Source: Mariniplasma anaerobium | Lineage (GTDB): Bacteria > Bacillota_I > Bacilli_A > Acholeplasmatales > Acholeplasmataceae | Length of the DNA stretch: 64,000 bases | Assembly: GCF_016865445.1 (NCBI RefSeq) | Contig: NZ_AP024412.1 | Span: 1,821,847 to 1,885,846 of the forward strand | Reading direction: 5' to 3' | Part shown: positions 27,065-35,836 of the stretch, piece after piece | How positions within the stretch are numbered: the first letter of the stretch is position 1 | Layout: each line of letters starts with the position of its first letter | Notes under the pieces: generated by a model | What the model was told of the DNA's origin: nothing | What the model saw: the letters and a program-made list of their open reading frames with translations, nothing else | Database searches by the model: none | Translations under genes and position numbers: made by a program

Positions 27065-28279
27065 TCATCTATTATGAATAATATGTTGAGCGGAAAGGTA
27101 TCCAGTCGATAAAGCGATGGTGATATTATATCCTCCAATAGGTCCATGTAAGTCAGTAACTTCACCTATGAAATATAATCCTTTACTTGCTTTGACTTGC
27201 ATTGACTTAGGATCTAATGCTTTCGTATCAATGCCGCCTTTATTAACGTATGCTTTCTCTTTATCTTCAACTTTGTCAATCACAACTTCAAATGCTGTAA
27301 ACAATTGACAAACTTTATTTAAATCTTTCTTTTTAATCTCTATAATCTTTTTGGATTCTATATTTAAATACTTTAATAGAACTTCTACAATTCTTTTTGT
27401 TGCATACATCTCTAATACTTTATGAAGTTGTTTATCGTTATGAGATGAAATTTTCTCCATAAGTTGTTCAAAATTCATATCAACAAAAGAGAATTCTATA
27501 ATAGATTGATGGTTTAGTTTAATATCTTGATCAATGAATTCAGCAAGATGCATGATCACTGGTCCACTTAATCCAAAATGAGTGAAAAGCAAATCACCTT
27601 TATACGATTTTTTCAATTGTTTGATTTTTACTGTTTTTTGAACTAATGATACGCCTTGAAGTTCAATAAACTCATCTTTAATTTGATTTGAATAAACATG
27701 CGTTTCAGCTGGAGAAAACTCAAAATAATTTATACCTAAATATTTTGCAAAAACTAATCCATCTCCACTACTTCCAGTAGAAGGAAAACTATTAGAACCA
27801 GTCGCAACAATTACATTTTTTGCAAAATATTCATCTTCCTTAGCTATTACTCTATAGAGCATACCTTTCTTATGAATTTCCTTAACACTTTGATTATATT
27901 TGATATGATGATCTTTAATATCTTTAGTTAAGGCTTCTAAGACACTTAAACTCTTTTCTGTTTTAGGGAAATATTTGAAGTCGTTTTCTAAAACTAATTC
28001 AAGCCCTTGTGCATCAAAAAATGATATCACTTGTTGTGATCCAAAAGTTTCTAATGCTGGATATAAAAATCTCTTATGTTTAAATGTAAGTGTATCAATA
28101 AAATCTCTAACTGATAAATGGTTAGTTACATTACATCTTCTTCCACCAGTCAGTAGTAATTTTTTCCCACACTTTTCATTTTTTTCTAAAAGCAAAAAAT
28201 TTATTTTTTCTTTTTCAAATTGGTTTGCTGCCATTAATCCAGCAGGACCTCCACCAATTATAATTGCATCATAGATCAT
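27065..28279 (-). CDS. BaiN/HI0933-family FAD-dependent oxidoreductase
   Basis: 404 residues. N-terminal dinucleotide-binding motif IIIGGGPAGLMAA, then the family signature KKLLLTGGRRCNVTN (residues about 40-54), a central lid domain with FTHFGLSGP, and the C-terminal GGIDTK and GLYFIGEVTDLHGPIGGYN. These cytoplasmic flavoproteins are widespread (YhiN, YtfP); members reduce double bonds in some bile acids and others are uncharacterised. It overlaps the SGNH hydrolase gene by 11 bases, so the two are cotranscribed. No clear terminator is visible before the ROK-like kinase gene 100 bases downstream. Confidence 0.9.
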   Translation of the reverse strand: MIYDAIIIGGGPAGLMAANQFEKEKINFLLLEKNEKCGKKLLLTGGRRCNVTNHLSVRDFIDTLTFKHKRFLYPALETFGSQQVISFFDAQGLELVLENDFKYFPKTEKSLSVLEALTKDIKDHHIKYNQSVKEIHKKGMLYRVIAKEDEYFAKNVIVATGSNSFPSTGSSGDGLVFAKYLGINYFEFSPAETHVYSNQIKDEFIELQGVSLVQKTVKIKQLKKSYKGDLLFTHFGLSGPVIMHLAEFIDQDIKLNHQSIIEFSFVDMNFEQLMEKISSHNDKQLHKVLEMYATKRIVEVLLKYLNIESKKIIEIKKKDLNKVCQLFTAFEVVIDKVEDKEKAYVNKGGIDTKALDPKSMQVKASKGLYFIGEVTDLHGPIGGYNITIALSTGYLSAQHIIHNR

Positions 28280-28877
28280 GTAAGTTACCTCTTATATAGT
28301 CTTCAATTATTTTTCCAATTATTTGGTGTCCTAGTTTTGTAGGATGAATTCCATCATAAAAAAGTGTATCAGCTGGAACAACTTTTAACTGTTTTTCTAT
28401 AGTTTCTTTTATATCTATTACAGGCAGATTATATTTTTTACCTATAAGATCATAATCATTTCTAAATGCTGCTAAATCTATAATCATGTTCTCATTACTC
28501 TTTTGGATAGCTATTGCATATGGCTTTATTAAAACAATTTCCGTATGATCTGATTTTTCTATAATCGTTTTAATAAGCACATCTAAACTATTTCTAAATG
28601 TATGTATAGAAGATCCTTGATTCAAACGATAAGGCAACCATGCATCGTTAACTCCAATTAAGATAAAACAAACATTTGGATTTAAGTTAATGACGTCAAT
28701 ATCTAGACGATTAATCAAATCTTTAACTCTTTGTCCACCAATTCCTTTATTAATAAATTTGATTTCTCTAAACTCTTGACTAAGAAAATAGACAAACCCA
28801 TGTCCTAAATCACTAGGATTTGATTTATCTCTACCTGCTTCAGTTACACTATCTCCAAAAAATAAATAATTTTTCAT
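28269..28877 (-). CDS. SGNH/GDSL-family hydrolase
   Basis: 202 residues. Block I FFGDSVTEAG (catalytic Ser), block III IGVNDAW (Asn), and block V YDGIHPTKLGH (Asp and His) are all present, so the enzyme should be active as an esterase or carbohydrate deacetylase. It lacks a signal peptide and is probably cytoplasmic. It is the first gene of a pair with the BaiN-like flavoprotein. Some SGNH enzymes remove O-acetyl groups from sugars, including peptidoglycan sugars, which would suit the neighbourhood, but lipid or thioesterase roles are equally possible. Confidence 0.85.
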   Translation of the reverse strand: MKNYLFFGDSVTEAGRDKSNPSDLGHGFVYFLSQEFREIKFINKGIGGQRVKDLINRLDIDVINLNPNVCFILIGVNDAWLPYRLNQGSSIHTFRNSLDVLIKTIIEKSDHTEIVLIKPYAIAIQKSNENMIIDLAAFRNDYDLIGKKYNLPVIDIKETIEKQLKVVPADTLFYDGIHPTKLGHQIIGKIIEDYIRGNLHDL

Positions 28878-28939
28878 ATGCTTATATCTCCTACTTATAT
28901 CATAACAAAATTTTCATTTAAAACCTATTATATAAATAA

Positions 28940-28973
28940 AGAAAAAGGACTAAAACTTAATGCCTTAGTCCTT
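28940..28973 (-). terminator. Intrinsic terminator after the lipoprotein gene ending at 28991
   Basis: Nine-pair stem AAGGACTAA / TTAGTCCTT with an 11-base loop (28945-28973), then a T-run on the minus strand. Confidence 0.75.
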
Positions 28974-28990
28974 AAGTTATGGGTTATATA

Positions 28991-30031
28991 TTAAAATCCA
29001 AGAGCACCCAGAGGTGAATCTGTCAAATCATATTCATCTAAATCTTTTGGTAAATCAGGCAATTCAACATTCATGTCTACAACTATTTGTCCAGATATAT
29101 TAATCATCATACCGCCTTGATTTAATTCAACATCCATATCAATACCAAATTTTTGTAACTTATCGTCTTCAATTACATAAATTACTGATAATTCTAATTT
29201 GTCAAATTCATTAATACTTCTTTGTAGATCAAAACTATATTCAAAATAATCTGCTTCAGTCCATCCTGTTGTGTCCGTTGTAGCATCTAGGAGACTGTTA
29301 AGATTGCTTAAAAGTTTTTCTTTTGTAATGTTAATCATAAATGTATATGTTGATCCATCTTTATAAGAAGAAATCATACCAGCTTCTATTAAATAATCCA
29401 TCATTTCAATGGTATCAAGAAGTTCATCAGGATTAACACCTATATCTAGATAGTCACCAGCAAGATCTTCAGGAGACACAAATAATTCATCCCATATACT
29501 TTGAGTAATGCCTAAATTCATTTTGTATTTGCCATTTTCAATTAACTCTGTATCTCCAGATGTTGTCATATCTGCATTATAGTATAAAAATTGATTTGCA
29601 AAATATACATCTAAATCGCCTTCTACTGTTTCTTCTTCATCTGTCATTGCAGTTGAAACATAATCAACTGTATTACTTAATTCAATTGTATTATTAGAGA
29701 TTACTGCGACTTCGTCAATTTGGTCACTTAATGAAATATAAGTTTTTGATGATAATACTAAATCAACAGACATGTCATATTCTTTTATCCTTGTAAATGG
29801 ATTAATATATTCTTGATCTAAACTCATATCTAAATCAATTGAAAGCAACATTGCTTCTTCCATCTGAACTTCCATATCAACAGTTGAAAGCAATGTATTC
29901 ATCTCTTCTGCTGTCATATCCACTTTTTTACTCTCATTAACTTCAGGAAATTCTCCTAAAGTATCCCCACCACATGCACTTAAAACAAAAAGTGCAATAA
30001 AAAATAAACCTAAACTTATTAATTTTTTCAT
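28991..30031 (-). CDS. Lipoprotein of unknown function
   Basis: 346 residues from ATG 30031; the in-frame ATG at 30046 lies inside the GGAGGG box and is unlikely. Lipoprotein signal with VLSACGG. The mature part is acidic and alternates strands and helices: repeated MD-E-Q and VD-DL motifs, SLDLDMSLDQ, and a tail ending DLTDSPLGALGF. Several Mollicutes lipoproteins look like this, and it may resemble LolA/DUF6612-type proteins, but I cannot assign it. It is a single gene with its own terminator at 28940-28973, and is probably displayed on the outer face of the membrane. Confidence 0.75.
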   Translation of the reverse strand: MKKLISLGLFFIALFVLSACGGDTLGEFPEVNESKKVDMTAEEMNTLLSTVDMEVQMEEAMLLSIDLDMSLDQEYINPFTRIKEYDMSVDLVLSSKTYISLSDQIDEVAVISNNTIELSNTVDYVSTAMTDEEETVEGDLDVYFANQFLYYNADMTTSGDTELIENGKYKMNLGITQSIWDELFVSPEDLAGDYLDIGVNPDELLDTIEMMDYLIEAGMISSYKDGSTYTFMINITKEKLLSNLNSLLDATTDTTGWTEADYFEYSFDLQRSINEFDKLELSVIYVIEDDKLQKFGIDMDVELNQGGMMINISGQIVVDMNVELPDLPKDLDEYDLTDSPLGALGF

Positions 30032-30084
30032 GTTTGATCCCTCCATTTATTTATATTATAACTAATTTAGACAAAATTGTATAT

Positions 30085-30108
30085 AAAAAAAGAGACAAAA
30101 TTGTCTCT
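30085..30108 (-). terminator. Intrinsic terminator of the fba transcript
   Basis: Perfect stem AGAGACAA / TTGTCTCT at 30091-30108 followed on the minus strand by seven T. It ends the fba plus 182-residue protein unit. Confidence 0.88.
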
Positions 30109-30114
30109 TAATTT

Positions 30115-30663
30115 TTATAAAATACCTAACTCATCGGCGATTTGCAAAAATATGTCATTAATTGGAAAATATTCAACATTTAATTTTTGGAATATCTTAA
30201 AAGTCATACGATCTAATCTTTTAAACATGTCTTCCGAAATATCTTCTTTTTTCTCCAATTTTTTTGTAATATCTTGTTCAAAATCAATCAAATCAGCCAT
30301 ATCAGATTCATCGTAATCTTCAATGCTAGCCAATTCATTTTGAAAGTCAATCGCACTTAATAATAAGTTAATCTCTTTTGCTTTCTTCTCTAAAGCTGAA
30401 AATTCATTTTGATATGGTTTTAATAATTGAGTAATCTTATCAATTTGATCAAATAAATAATAAAATCCTGTTTCAAATATTTGATCTTCATCTTCAGAAT
30501 AGTCTGTAGAATCAATTAGCTTATTATATAAATAATCAGTTACATCCAAGACGTGCTTAAAACGTATCATTAAATCTGAATTATTTTCAGTTAAATATGT
30601 CAATAAGTCATAATATTCCATTTTCCAATTTGCATACTCATGATACTTTAATTCATCACGCAT
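30115..30663 (-). CDS. Conserved-looking acidic helical protein of unknown function
   Basis: 182 residues, strongly charged and predicted mainly helical (ENNSDLMIRFKHVLDV, LEKKAKEINLLL, EQDITKKLEKKEDI), with no signal peptide, membrane segment or known motif. The ATG at 30663 has GAGGTG at 7 bases. It follows fba by 19 bases and shares its terminator, so it is expressed with glycolysis. A small cytoplasmic protein that may form coiled-coil contacts; no function proposed. Confidence 0.72.
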   Translation of the reverse strand: MRDELKYHEYANWKMEYYDLLTYLTENNSDLMIRFKHVLDVTDYLYNKLIDSTDYSEDEDQIFETGFYYLFDQIDKITQLLKPYQNEFSALEKKAKEINLLLSAIDFQNELASIEDYDESDMADLIDFEQDITKKLEKKEDISEDMFKRLDRMTFKIFQKLNVEYFPINDIFLQIADELGIL

Positions 30664-30682
30664 GATTTCACCTCAACAATAA

Positions 30683-31546
30683 TTATGCTTTGTTTTTTGA
30701 TCCAAACATTTCAACTTTATCAGTAACTACTTTTTTAATTGCATCACAACCAGGAGCTAATAATTTTCTAGGATCAAAACCTTTTCCTACTAAATCTTTT
30801 CCTTCTTCAATATATTTACGAGTTGCTGCTGCAAATACTAATTGAAGATCTGTGTTTACATTAATTTTTGATACACCTAATGAAATAGCTTTTTTAACTT
30901 GTTCAGCTGGAATACCAGTTCCACCATGTAAAACTAAAGGTTTTCCATCAGTTACATCTTGAACATTTTTTAATACTTCAAAGTTTAATCCTGGCCATTT
31001 TGCTGGATAAGAACCATGAATATTACCAATTCCTGCTGCTAAAAAATCTATGCCTGTTTCAGAAATAATACGACATTCTTCAGGATCAGCGAATTCGCCC
31101 ATTCCTATAACGCCATCTTCTTCTCCACCAATTGAACCAACTTCAGCTTCAACTGAAACGCCCTTTAAATGACATGCTGCAACTACTTCTTTTGTTTTAG
31201 CTAAATTTTCTTCAAAATCATAATGAGAACCATCAAACATAATTGATGTAAACCCTGCTTCTAAAGCTTCAAAAGAACCTTTATAAGTTCCATGATCTAA
31301 GTGAATTGCTACTGGAACAGTTACATTATAAAATTCATCTAATGCTTTAACTAATGCCACAACTGTTTTGTAACCACCCATATATTTAGCTGCACCTTCT
31401 GATACACCTAAAATAACTGGTGATTTTAAATCATTTACTGTTTGTAAAACAGTTTTTGTCCATTCTAAATTATTTATATTAATTTGAGCAACACCATAAC
31501 CACCCTTGTGCGCTTTAATTAACATTTCTTTTGCTGATACTAACAT
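30683..31546 (-). CDS. fba: Class II fructose-1,6-bisphosphate aldolase
   Basis: 287 residues from ATG 31546 (AGGAGG at 8 bases); an earlier in-frame Met at 31573 has no site. Cleaves fructose-1,6-bisphosphate to DHAP and glyceraldehyde-3-phosphate. Zinc and substrate motifs: VPVAIHLDHGTYKG (metal His), SVEAEVGSIGGEEDG, VLHGGTGIP (metal His) and VSKINVNTDLQ (phosphate). Length is normal. A consensus-spaced promoter lies at 31578-31606. The order rpoE-pyrG-fba matches Bacillus and related bacteria. The tagatose-bisphosphate aldolase activity of some close relatives cannot be excluded. Confidence 0.95.
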   Translation of the reverse strand: MLVSAKEMLIKAHKGGYGVAQININNLEWTKTVLQTVNDLKSPVILGVSEGAAKYMGGYKTVVALVKALDEFYNVTVPVAIHLDHGTYKGSFEALEAGFTSIMFDGSHYDFEENLAKTKEVVAACHLKGVSVEAEVGSIGGEEDGVIGMGEFADPEECRIISETGIDFLAAGIGNIHGSYPAKWPGLNFEVLKNVQDVTDGKPLVLHGGTGIPAEQVKKAISLGVSKINVNTDLQLVFAAATRKYIEEGKDLVGKGFDPRKLLAPGCDAIKKVVTDKVEMFGSKNKA

Positions 31547-31577
31547 ATTTAATTCCTCCTTGTTTTTTATCACCTAT

Positions 31578-31606
31578 ATTATATTACAAATACATACCTT
31601 TTACAA
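31578..31606 (-). promoter_or_regulatory. SigA-type promoter of fba
   Basis: Minus strand TTGTAA (31601-31606), 17-base spacer, TATAAT (31578-31583). The transcript starts about 24 bases before the ribosome binding site. Confidence 0.7.
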
Positions 31607-31646
31607 TGAATAACTATTGTGTAAACGTTGTTATTGCCTTATTTTA

Positions 31647-33248
31647 TCAATTATGGTTAATTGTCGCTTCAATGAAATCTCTAAATAACGGATGTGGTCT
31701 AAGTGGTCTTGATAAAAATTCAGGATGGAATTGAACAGCAATAAACCATGGATGATCTTTAAGTTCTATCATTTCAACTAAATGATGTTTCCCATTAAAC
31801 CCTGATATTATCATATCACTTTGCTCAAAGACATCTAAATAAGCATTGTTAAATTCATATCTATGTCTATGTCTTTCTTTGATGATATTTTTATCATAAG
31901 CTTTAAATGCTTTTGAACCTTGTTTCAATTCACATTCATACAATCCTAATCTTAAAGTCCCACCCAAATCTTCATCAGATAATCTACCTCGCTGTAAAGA
32001 GATGACAGGATCTTTTGTGTCAGGATCAATTTCAGTAGAATTAGCATCAAGAATATTTAATACATTTTTTGCATACTCTACAACCGCAAGTTGCATCCCA
32101 TAACAAATACCAAAAAATGGAATGTTATGTTCTCTTGCATAAGTTATTGCTGCAAGTTTACCTTCAGTTGCACGCGCTCCAAAACCACCAGGAACTAATA
32201 TGCCTTGACAGTCTTTTACTGCTGATTCAATATTTAATTTATTCACTTTTTCTGCATCTACCCATTTAATATTCACTTTTATTTTATGAAAATATCCAGC
32301 ATGTTTTAAACTTTCAGATACCGATAGATATGCATCATGAAGTTTTACATATTTGCCTACTAATGCGATATTAACCGACCCTTCCAAATGTTTAATACGA
32401 TCTATTAATTCATACCATGCACTGACATCTGCTTGTTTTTTATTATTTATTTGGAAGTGTTCTAGTATCTGTGAATCTATTTTTTGTTCATACATTTCTG
32501 TAATAACTTCATATAATACATCTACATCTCTTGATTCAAAAACAGAGGCTTCATCTACATCACAAAACATTGCGATCTTATTTTTTACAGCTTGATCAAT
32601 CTTTTTTTCACTTCTCAAAACAATCATATCCGGATGGATACCTAAGCTCATTAATTCTTTCACACTGTGTTGTGTAGGTTTTGTTTTTATTTCATTAGCT
32701 GCTTTTAAATAAGGGACTAAAGTATTATGTATATATAACGTATTGTTATATCCAAAATCACGTCTAGCTTGTCTAATAGCCTCTAAGAACGGAAGGGATT
32801 CGATATCTCCTACTGTTCCACCAATCTCAGTTATAACAATATCTGGTTTAGTATGTTTAGCAACATCTTTTAGTTTTTTCTTGATCTGGTCTGTAATATG
32901 AGGAATAACTTGTACTGTAGCGCCTAGATAATCGCCTCTTCTTTCTCTCTTTAAAACAGATTGATAAATCTTTCCTGTTGTAATGCTAGAATGTCTATTT
33001 AGATTCTCATCAATGAAACGCTCATAATGACCTAAATCTAAATCTGTTTCAGCACCATCATCGGTCACAAAAACTTCACCGTGTTGTAAAGGGCTCATGG
33101 TTCCAGGATCTACGTTTATATAAGGATCAAACTTTTGCATAAAGACTTTTAATCCTCTACTTTTGAGTAATTGCCCAATCGCTGATGCTGTTATGCCTTT
33201 ACCTAAACTTGATACAACACCACCTGTGACAAATATATATTTAGTCAT
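31647..33248 (-). CDS. pyrG: CTP synthase
   Basis: 533 residues, full length. It aminates UTP to CTP using glutamine and ATP. The N-terminal synthetase domain opens with [17 protein letters not shown] and contains [15 protein letters not shown] and [14 protein letters not shown]. The C-terminal class I glutamine amidotransferase domain has LVPGGFG, the nucleophile in [10 protein letters not shown] and the His-Glu of [13 protein letters not shown] 33248 follows AGGAGG at 6 bases. The leader at 33261-33311 has the sequence layout of the CTP-sensing attenuator known from Bacillus pyrG. fba follows after 100 bases. Confidence 0.98.
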   Translation of the reverse strand: MTKYIFVTGGVVSSLGKGITASAIGQLLKSRGLKVFMQKFDPYINVDPGTMSPLQHGEVFVTDDGAETDLDLGHYERFIDENLNRHSSITTGKIYQSVLKRERRGDYLGATVQVIPHITDQIKKKLKDVAKHTKPDIVITEIGGTVGDIESLPFLEAIRQARRDFGYNNTLYIHNTLVPYLKAANEIKTKPTQHSVKELMSLGIHPDMIVLRSEKKIDQAVKNKIAMFCDVDEASVFESRDVDVLYEVITEMYEQKIDSQILEHFQINNKKQADVSAWYELIDRIKHLEGSVNIALVGKYVKLHDAYLSVSESLKHAGYFHKIKVNIKWVDAEKVNKLNIESAVKDCQGILVPGGFGARATEGKLAAITYAREHNIPFFGICYGMQLAVVEYAKNVLNILDANSTEIDPDTKDPVISLQRGRLSDEDLGGTLRLGLYECELKQGSKAFKAYDKNIIKERHRHRYEFNNAYLDVFEQSDMIISGFNGKHHLVEMIELKDHPWFIAVQFHPEFLSRPLRPHPLFRDFIEATINHN

Positions 33249-33260
33249 ATTTTTCCTCCT

Positions 33261-33311
33261 ATAAAAAAATAAAAAAGAGACTCCTAATTTAGGAGGCTCT
33301 TATATGTGCCC
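33261..33311 (-). promoter_or_regulatory. pyrG leader: CTP-sensing transcription attenuator
   Basis: The predicted transcript starts at G33311 with GGGC. About 12 bases on is a hairpin (AGAGCCTCCTAAA / TTAGGAGTCTCT, 33276-33300) followed by a long T-rich run. In Bacillus subtilis low CTP makes polymerase stutter and add extra G residues at the GGGC start; these pair with a pyrimidine-rich arm of the terminator and prevent termination. Here the CCUCCU of the 5' arm is the matching target. The mechanism is inferred from layout. Confidence 0.78.
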
Positions 33312-33317
33312 TTGTTT

Positions 33318-33346
33318 ATTATATCAAAAATAAAAATAAGTAACAA
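33318..33346 (-). promoter_or_regulatory. SigA-type promoter of pyrG
   Basis: Minus strand TTGTTA (33341-33346), 17-base spacer, TATAAT (33318-33323). Six bases separate the -10 from GGGC, which places initiation on the G run needed for reiterative transcription. Confidence 0.75.
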
Positions 33347-33354
33347 TCTAAAAA

Positions 33355-33978
33355 TTATATTTCTTTCTTATAATAAGCTTCATTGAGATATGTTGCTGGT
33401 TTAAATCCAATTTTTTCTAAATATGCTTGATGTTTTTCATGACCTGGTTTACTTAAAAAGACTTTGTATCCTTTTTTAAGAAACACTTCTCTTTGATCTT
33501 CAAAAAGAAAATCTGCAGTTTTAAAATCTCTATATGCAGGAGTTGTATAATCAACTAATATTTCTATCATGTTATCTTCTACTGGTTTCCCTATAAATAA
33601 TCCTGCGGGTACTGTATTTCTAATGACATAATACTTAATCAATCCAGTTTTTGTAATATCATATCCTAAATCAATAAAATGACTCATATCTTTTTTGTAT
33701 ACTTCCATAAAATGTGTTAAATACGTATTATCCAATATTGGAATAAGTTTAAATAAATCTTTTTGTCCATACATTTGTATCAAATAGTAAATGTTAACTA
33801 TAACAATACCTAAATTCATAATTGCAACCGGATATGATCCAATTAATAGTCCATATATTGCAAATATTATAGATCCTACCATATTTATCCATCTTAATTT
33901 TTTAAGACTGCTCATCACTAGAGATATTAAAACAATTAGTGATGCTATATATCCAATCCATTCATACCATGCTGGCAT
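33355..33978 (-). CDS. YgjV-like membrane protein with C-terminal GNAT-like domain
   Basis: 207 residues from ATG 33978, which has AAGGGA at proper distance; the ATG at 33987 lies almost on that box. Residues about 5-80 form three membrane helices of the YgjV/SemiSWEET-like kind (WIGYIASLIVLISLVM, GSIIFAIYGLLIG, NLGIVIVNIYYLI). The C-terminal 120 residues are soluble and resemble a GNAT fold (IDLGYDITKTGLIKYYVI, YTTPAYRDFK, KHQAYLEKIGF). A fusion like this is uncommon; the substrate is unknown. It sits between rpoE (terminator at 34005-34034) and pyrG, probably transcribed on its own. Confidence 0.7.
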   Translation of the reverse strand: MPAWYEWIGYIASLIVLISLVMSSLKKLRWINMVGSIIFAIYGLLIGSYPVAIMNLGIVIVNIYYLIQMYGQKDLFKLIPILDNTYLTHFMEVYKKDMSHFIDLGYDITKTGLIKYYVIRNTVPAGLFIGKPVEDNMIEILVDYTTPAYRDFKTADFLFEDQREVFLKKGYKVFLSKPGHEKHQAYLEKIGFKPATYLNEAYYKKEI

Positions 33979-34004
33979 AGCGTTCATTCCCTTCTATAAA
34001 TAGG

Positions 34005-34034
34005 TTAAAAAGAGTGTGTTTTCACACACTCTTT
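34005..34034 (-). terminator. Intrinsic terminator after rpoE
   Basis: Stem AAAGAGTGTG / CACACTCTTT with an AT-rich loop, then a T-run on the minus strand, just after the rpoE stop at 34040. Confidence 0.85.
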
Positions 34035-34039
34035 GTTTT

Positions 34040-34597
34040 TTATTCTTCGTCGTACATATCTTCATAGTCGTCCATAATTTCATTATAATCATCTTCATCA
34101 TAATCAAATTCAACTTCATCATCCCCATTATCATCATCAGTAGATTTAATAGGTAGTGGTGCTTCGATATATTTTTTCTCTTCTTTTAATTCTTCAACTT
34201 CTTCTTTATCTTTTACTTCTTCTTCATCTTCTTCTTCATCATCAGCTGTTTTTGCTTTTTCTTCTTCAACTTCTTCTAAAGTGAATTCTGTAAAGTCAAG
34301 ATCTTCTTCTTCGTCTTCTTCAACTTCATCCATGGTAACAAATGCATAACCATCTTTATCCCAAAGTTCTAAGTTTCGCTCTTTTAAATCCCATTTGTCT
34401 TCACCACAATATACGAATTTAGCACTTGTTGTGATATCCATATATAGTTGAGTCAAGCGGTCAATATCATCAGCAGACATTTCTTTGATTTCTCTGATTT
34501 GTTTTACCAACTCTTGAATTGCCATTGGCCCTTTATGATCTCTTATTAATTGCTCTGCAACATCAATCATAGCCATTGTTTTATAATTATCGTTCAT
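34040..34597 (-). CDS. rpoE: DNA-directed RNA polymerase delta subunit
   Basis: 185 residues. The N-terminal HARE-HTH domain (about 1-85: MIDVAEQLIRDHKGPMAIQELV, KFVYCGEDKWDLKERN in part) is followed by a long disordered tail made almost wholly of Asp and Glu, as in other delta subunits. Delta raises polymerase recycling and lowers non-specific nucleic-acid binding, making transcription sensitive to the initiating nucleotide. This matters for the neighbouring pyrG promoter. Start ATG 34597 with AGGAGG. Promoter at 34621-34649; terminator at 34005-34034. Confidence 0.95.
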   Translation of the reverse strand: MNDNYKTMAMIDVAEQLIRDHKGPMAIQELVKQIREIKEMSADDIDRLTQLYMDITTSAKFVYCGEDKWDLKERNLELWDKDGYAFVTMDEVEEDEEEDLDFTEFTLEEVEEEKAKTADDEEEDEEEVKDKEEVEELKEEKKYIEAPLPIKSTDDDNGDDEVEFDYDEDDYNEIMDDYEDMYDEE

Positions 34598-34620
34598 TTC
34601 TTCCTCCTAAAACCGTATAT

Positions 34621-34649
34621 ATTGTAAACGATTCACCCTTATTTTGCAA
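34621..34649 (-). promoter_or_regulatory. SigA-type promoter of rpoE
   Basis: Minus strand TTGCAA (34644-34649), 17-base spacer, TACAAT (34621-34626). Confidence 0.65.
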
Positions 34650-34659
34650 GTTATTTCTA

Positions 34660-34941
34660 TTATAATCTTGTAAGAATGAGTACAATTGCTAAAATAACAG
34701 CTAAAACTACAAAAAGTTTTAACATTTTTTTAACAAAAGATAATACACCTAAGACAATGATAATAGCAGTAAATACAATACCTACTATTTTTATAACCTC
34801 AGGAAGCGGTACAATAAACTCTTGATACAAATCAATTAACCTACCATCTATATCTAAAGTGTTTGCTAAAAAATCATTGAACTTATCGTATAGACCTAGA
34901 AAAAAACCTTTCAATGTATCCCATATAGCTAAATTTGTCAT
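34660..34941 (-). CDS. Small membrane protein
   Basis: 93 residues. An amphipathic N-terminal half (IWDTLKGFFLGLYDKFNDFL) is followed by a long hydrophobic C-terminal half that forms one or two membrane helices (VIKIVGIVFTAIIIVLGVLS and LKLFVVLAVILAIVLI). ATG 34941 has AGGAGG at 6 bases and lies 10 bases after recR, so it is the last gene of the dnaX-ybaB-recR unit. Not recognised. Its strong site and position argue that it is real. Confidence 0.75.
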   Translation of the reverse strand: MTNLAIWDTLKGFFLGLYDKFNDFLANTLDIDGRLIDLYQEFIVPLPEVIKIVGIVFTAIIIVLGVLSFVKKMLKLFVVLAVILAIVLILTRL

Positions 34942-34951
34942 GACATACCTC

Positions 34952-35542
34952 CTAGTATTTCAATCTATTTTCTACTGCTTTGCTTAGTGTTAATTCATCT
35001 GCATATTTTAAGTCAGCACCTACAGGTAGGCCAGATGCTAATCTTGTGATCTTTAAATCTTGATCCTCAAATAAAGATTTTAAAAATTTTGCGGTCATTT
35101 CACCTTCAACTGTACCATTAGTTGCAATAATCAACTCTTTAGTGTGTTTAATGCGTTCTGATAATGTATCAATATTCAAATCTTTATCCGTAATGCCTCT
35201 AGAAAAATCAATGAGTCCGCCTAATACATGATATGTACCTTGATAAGATTGCATTTTTTCTAAAATAAATACATCTTTAGCGTCTGCGACTACCATAATA
35301 GTTTCTTGATCTCTATCGTGATCTGAACATACATCACATATATCTTTATCAGTTAACATATGACAAACTGGACATGTTTTTATTTCATATTTTAATCTCT
35401 TCAAATGATCACTAAATGCTTCAATTTGATCGTTGTCCATATCTGATATCAAAAACAAAGCTAAACGTTCAGCTGTTTTCTCACCAATTCCAGGTAGGTT
35501 TTGAAAATCTTCCATGATTTTCTTTAAGATGTTTGGAATCAT
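34952..35542 (-). CDS. recR: Recombination mediator RecR
   Basis: 196 residues. Helix-hairpin-helix start (LPGIGEKTAERLALFL), C4 zinc motif (CPVCHMLTDKDICDVC), Toprim domain (TIMVVADAKDVFILEK, IIATNGTVEGEMTA) and the Walker-like SGLPVGADLKYAD. RecR helps RecF/RecO load RecA at gaps. It starts one base inside the ybaB stop; the dnaX-ybaB-recR order is standard in Firmicutes. Confidence 0.97.
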   Translation of the reverse strand: MIPNILKKIMEDFQNLPGIGEKTAERLALFLISDMDNDQIEAFSDHLKRLKYEIKTCPVCHMLTDKDICDVCSDHDRDQETIMVVADAKDVFILEKMQSYQGTYHVLGGLIDFSRGITDKDLNIDTLSERIKHTKELIIATNGTVEGEMTAKFLKSLFEDQDLKITRLASGLPVGADLKYADELTLSKAVENRLKY

Positions 35543-35832
35543 TAGAAACCAAATCCACCCATACCACCAGAGAATTGTCCCATAGTTTCTTCTTGTTCTT
35601 TATCAATTTGTTTTAAAGCATCATTGACAGCCAATAAGATTGCATCTTGAAGTAGTTCTACTTCTTCTAAAATCTCAGGATTTATTTGTACATCAATAAC
35701 TTGTCTTGTTCCTTGCATAATAACAGTAACACCACTTGCTTTACCAAAGAATTCTTTTCTTTCTAGAGCTTCTTGTGCTTCCATCATTTGTTTTTGAATT
35801 TTCTTTAATTTGTTTAACATGTTTGGATTCAT
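35542..35832 (-). CDS. ebfC: YbaB/EbfC-family nucleoid-associated protein
   Basis: 96 residues: N-terminal coiled helix (LNKLKKIQKQMMEAQEAL) and the conserved centre GTRQVIDVQINPEIL, with a Gly-rich end (QFSGGMGGFGF). A dimeric DNA-binding protein encoded between dnaX and recR in most bacteria. It lies 4 bases after dnaX and overlaps recR by one base. Confidence 0.95.
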   Translation of the reverse strand: MNPNMLNKLKKIQKQMMEAQEALERKEFFGKASGVTVIMQGTRQVIDVQINPEILEEVELLQDAILLAVNDALKQIDKEQEETMGQFSGGMGGFGF

Positions 35833-35836
35833 TATT

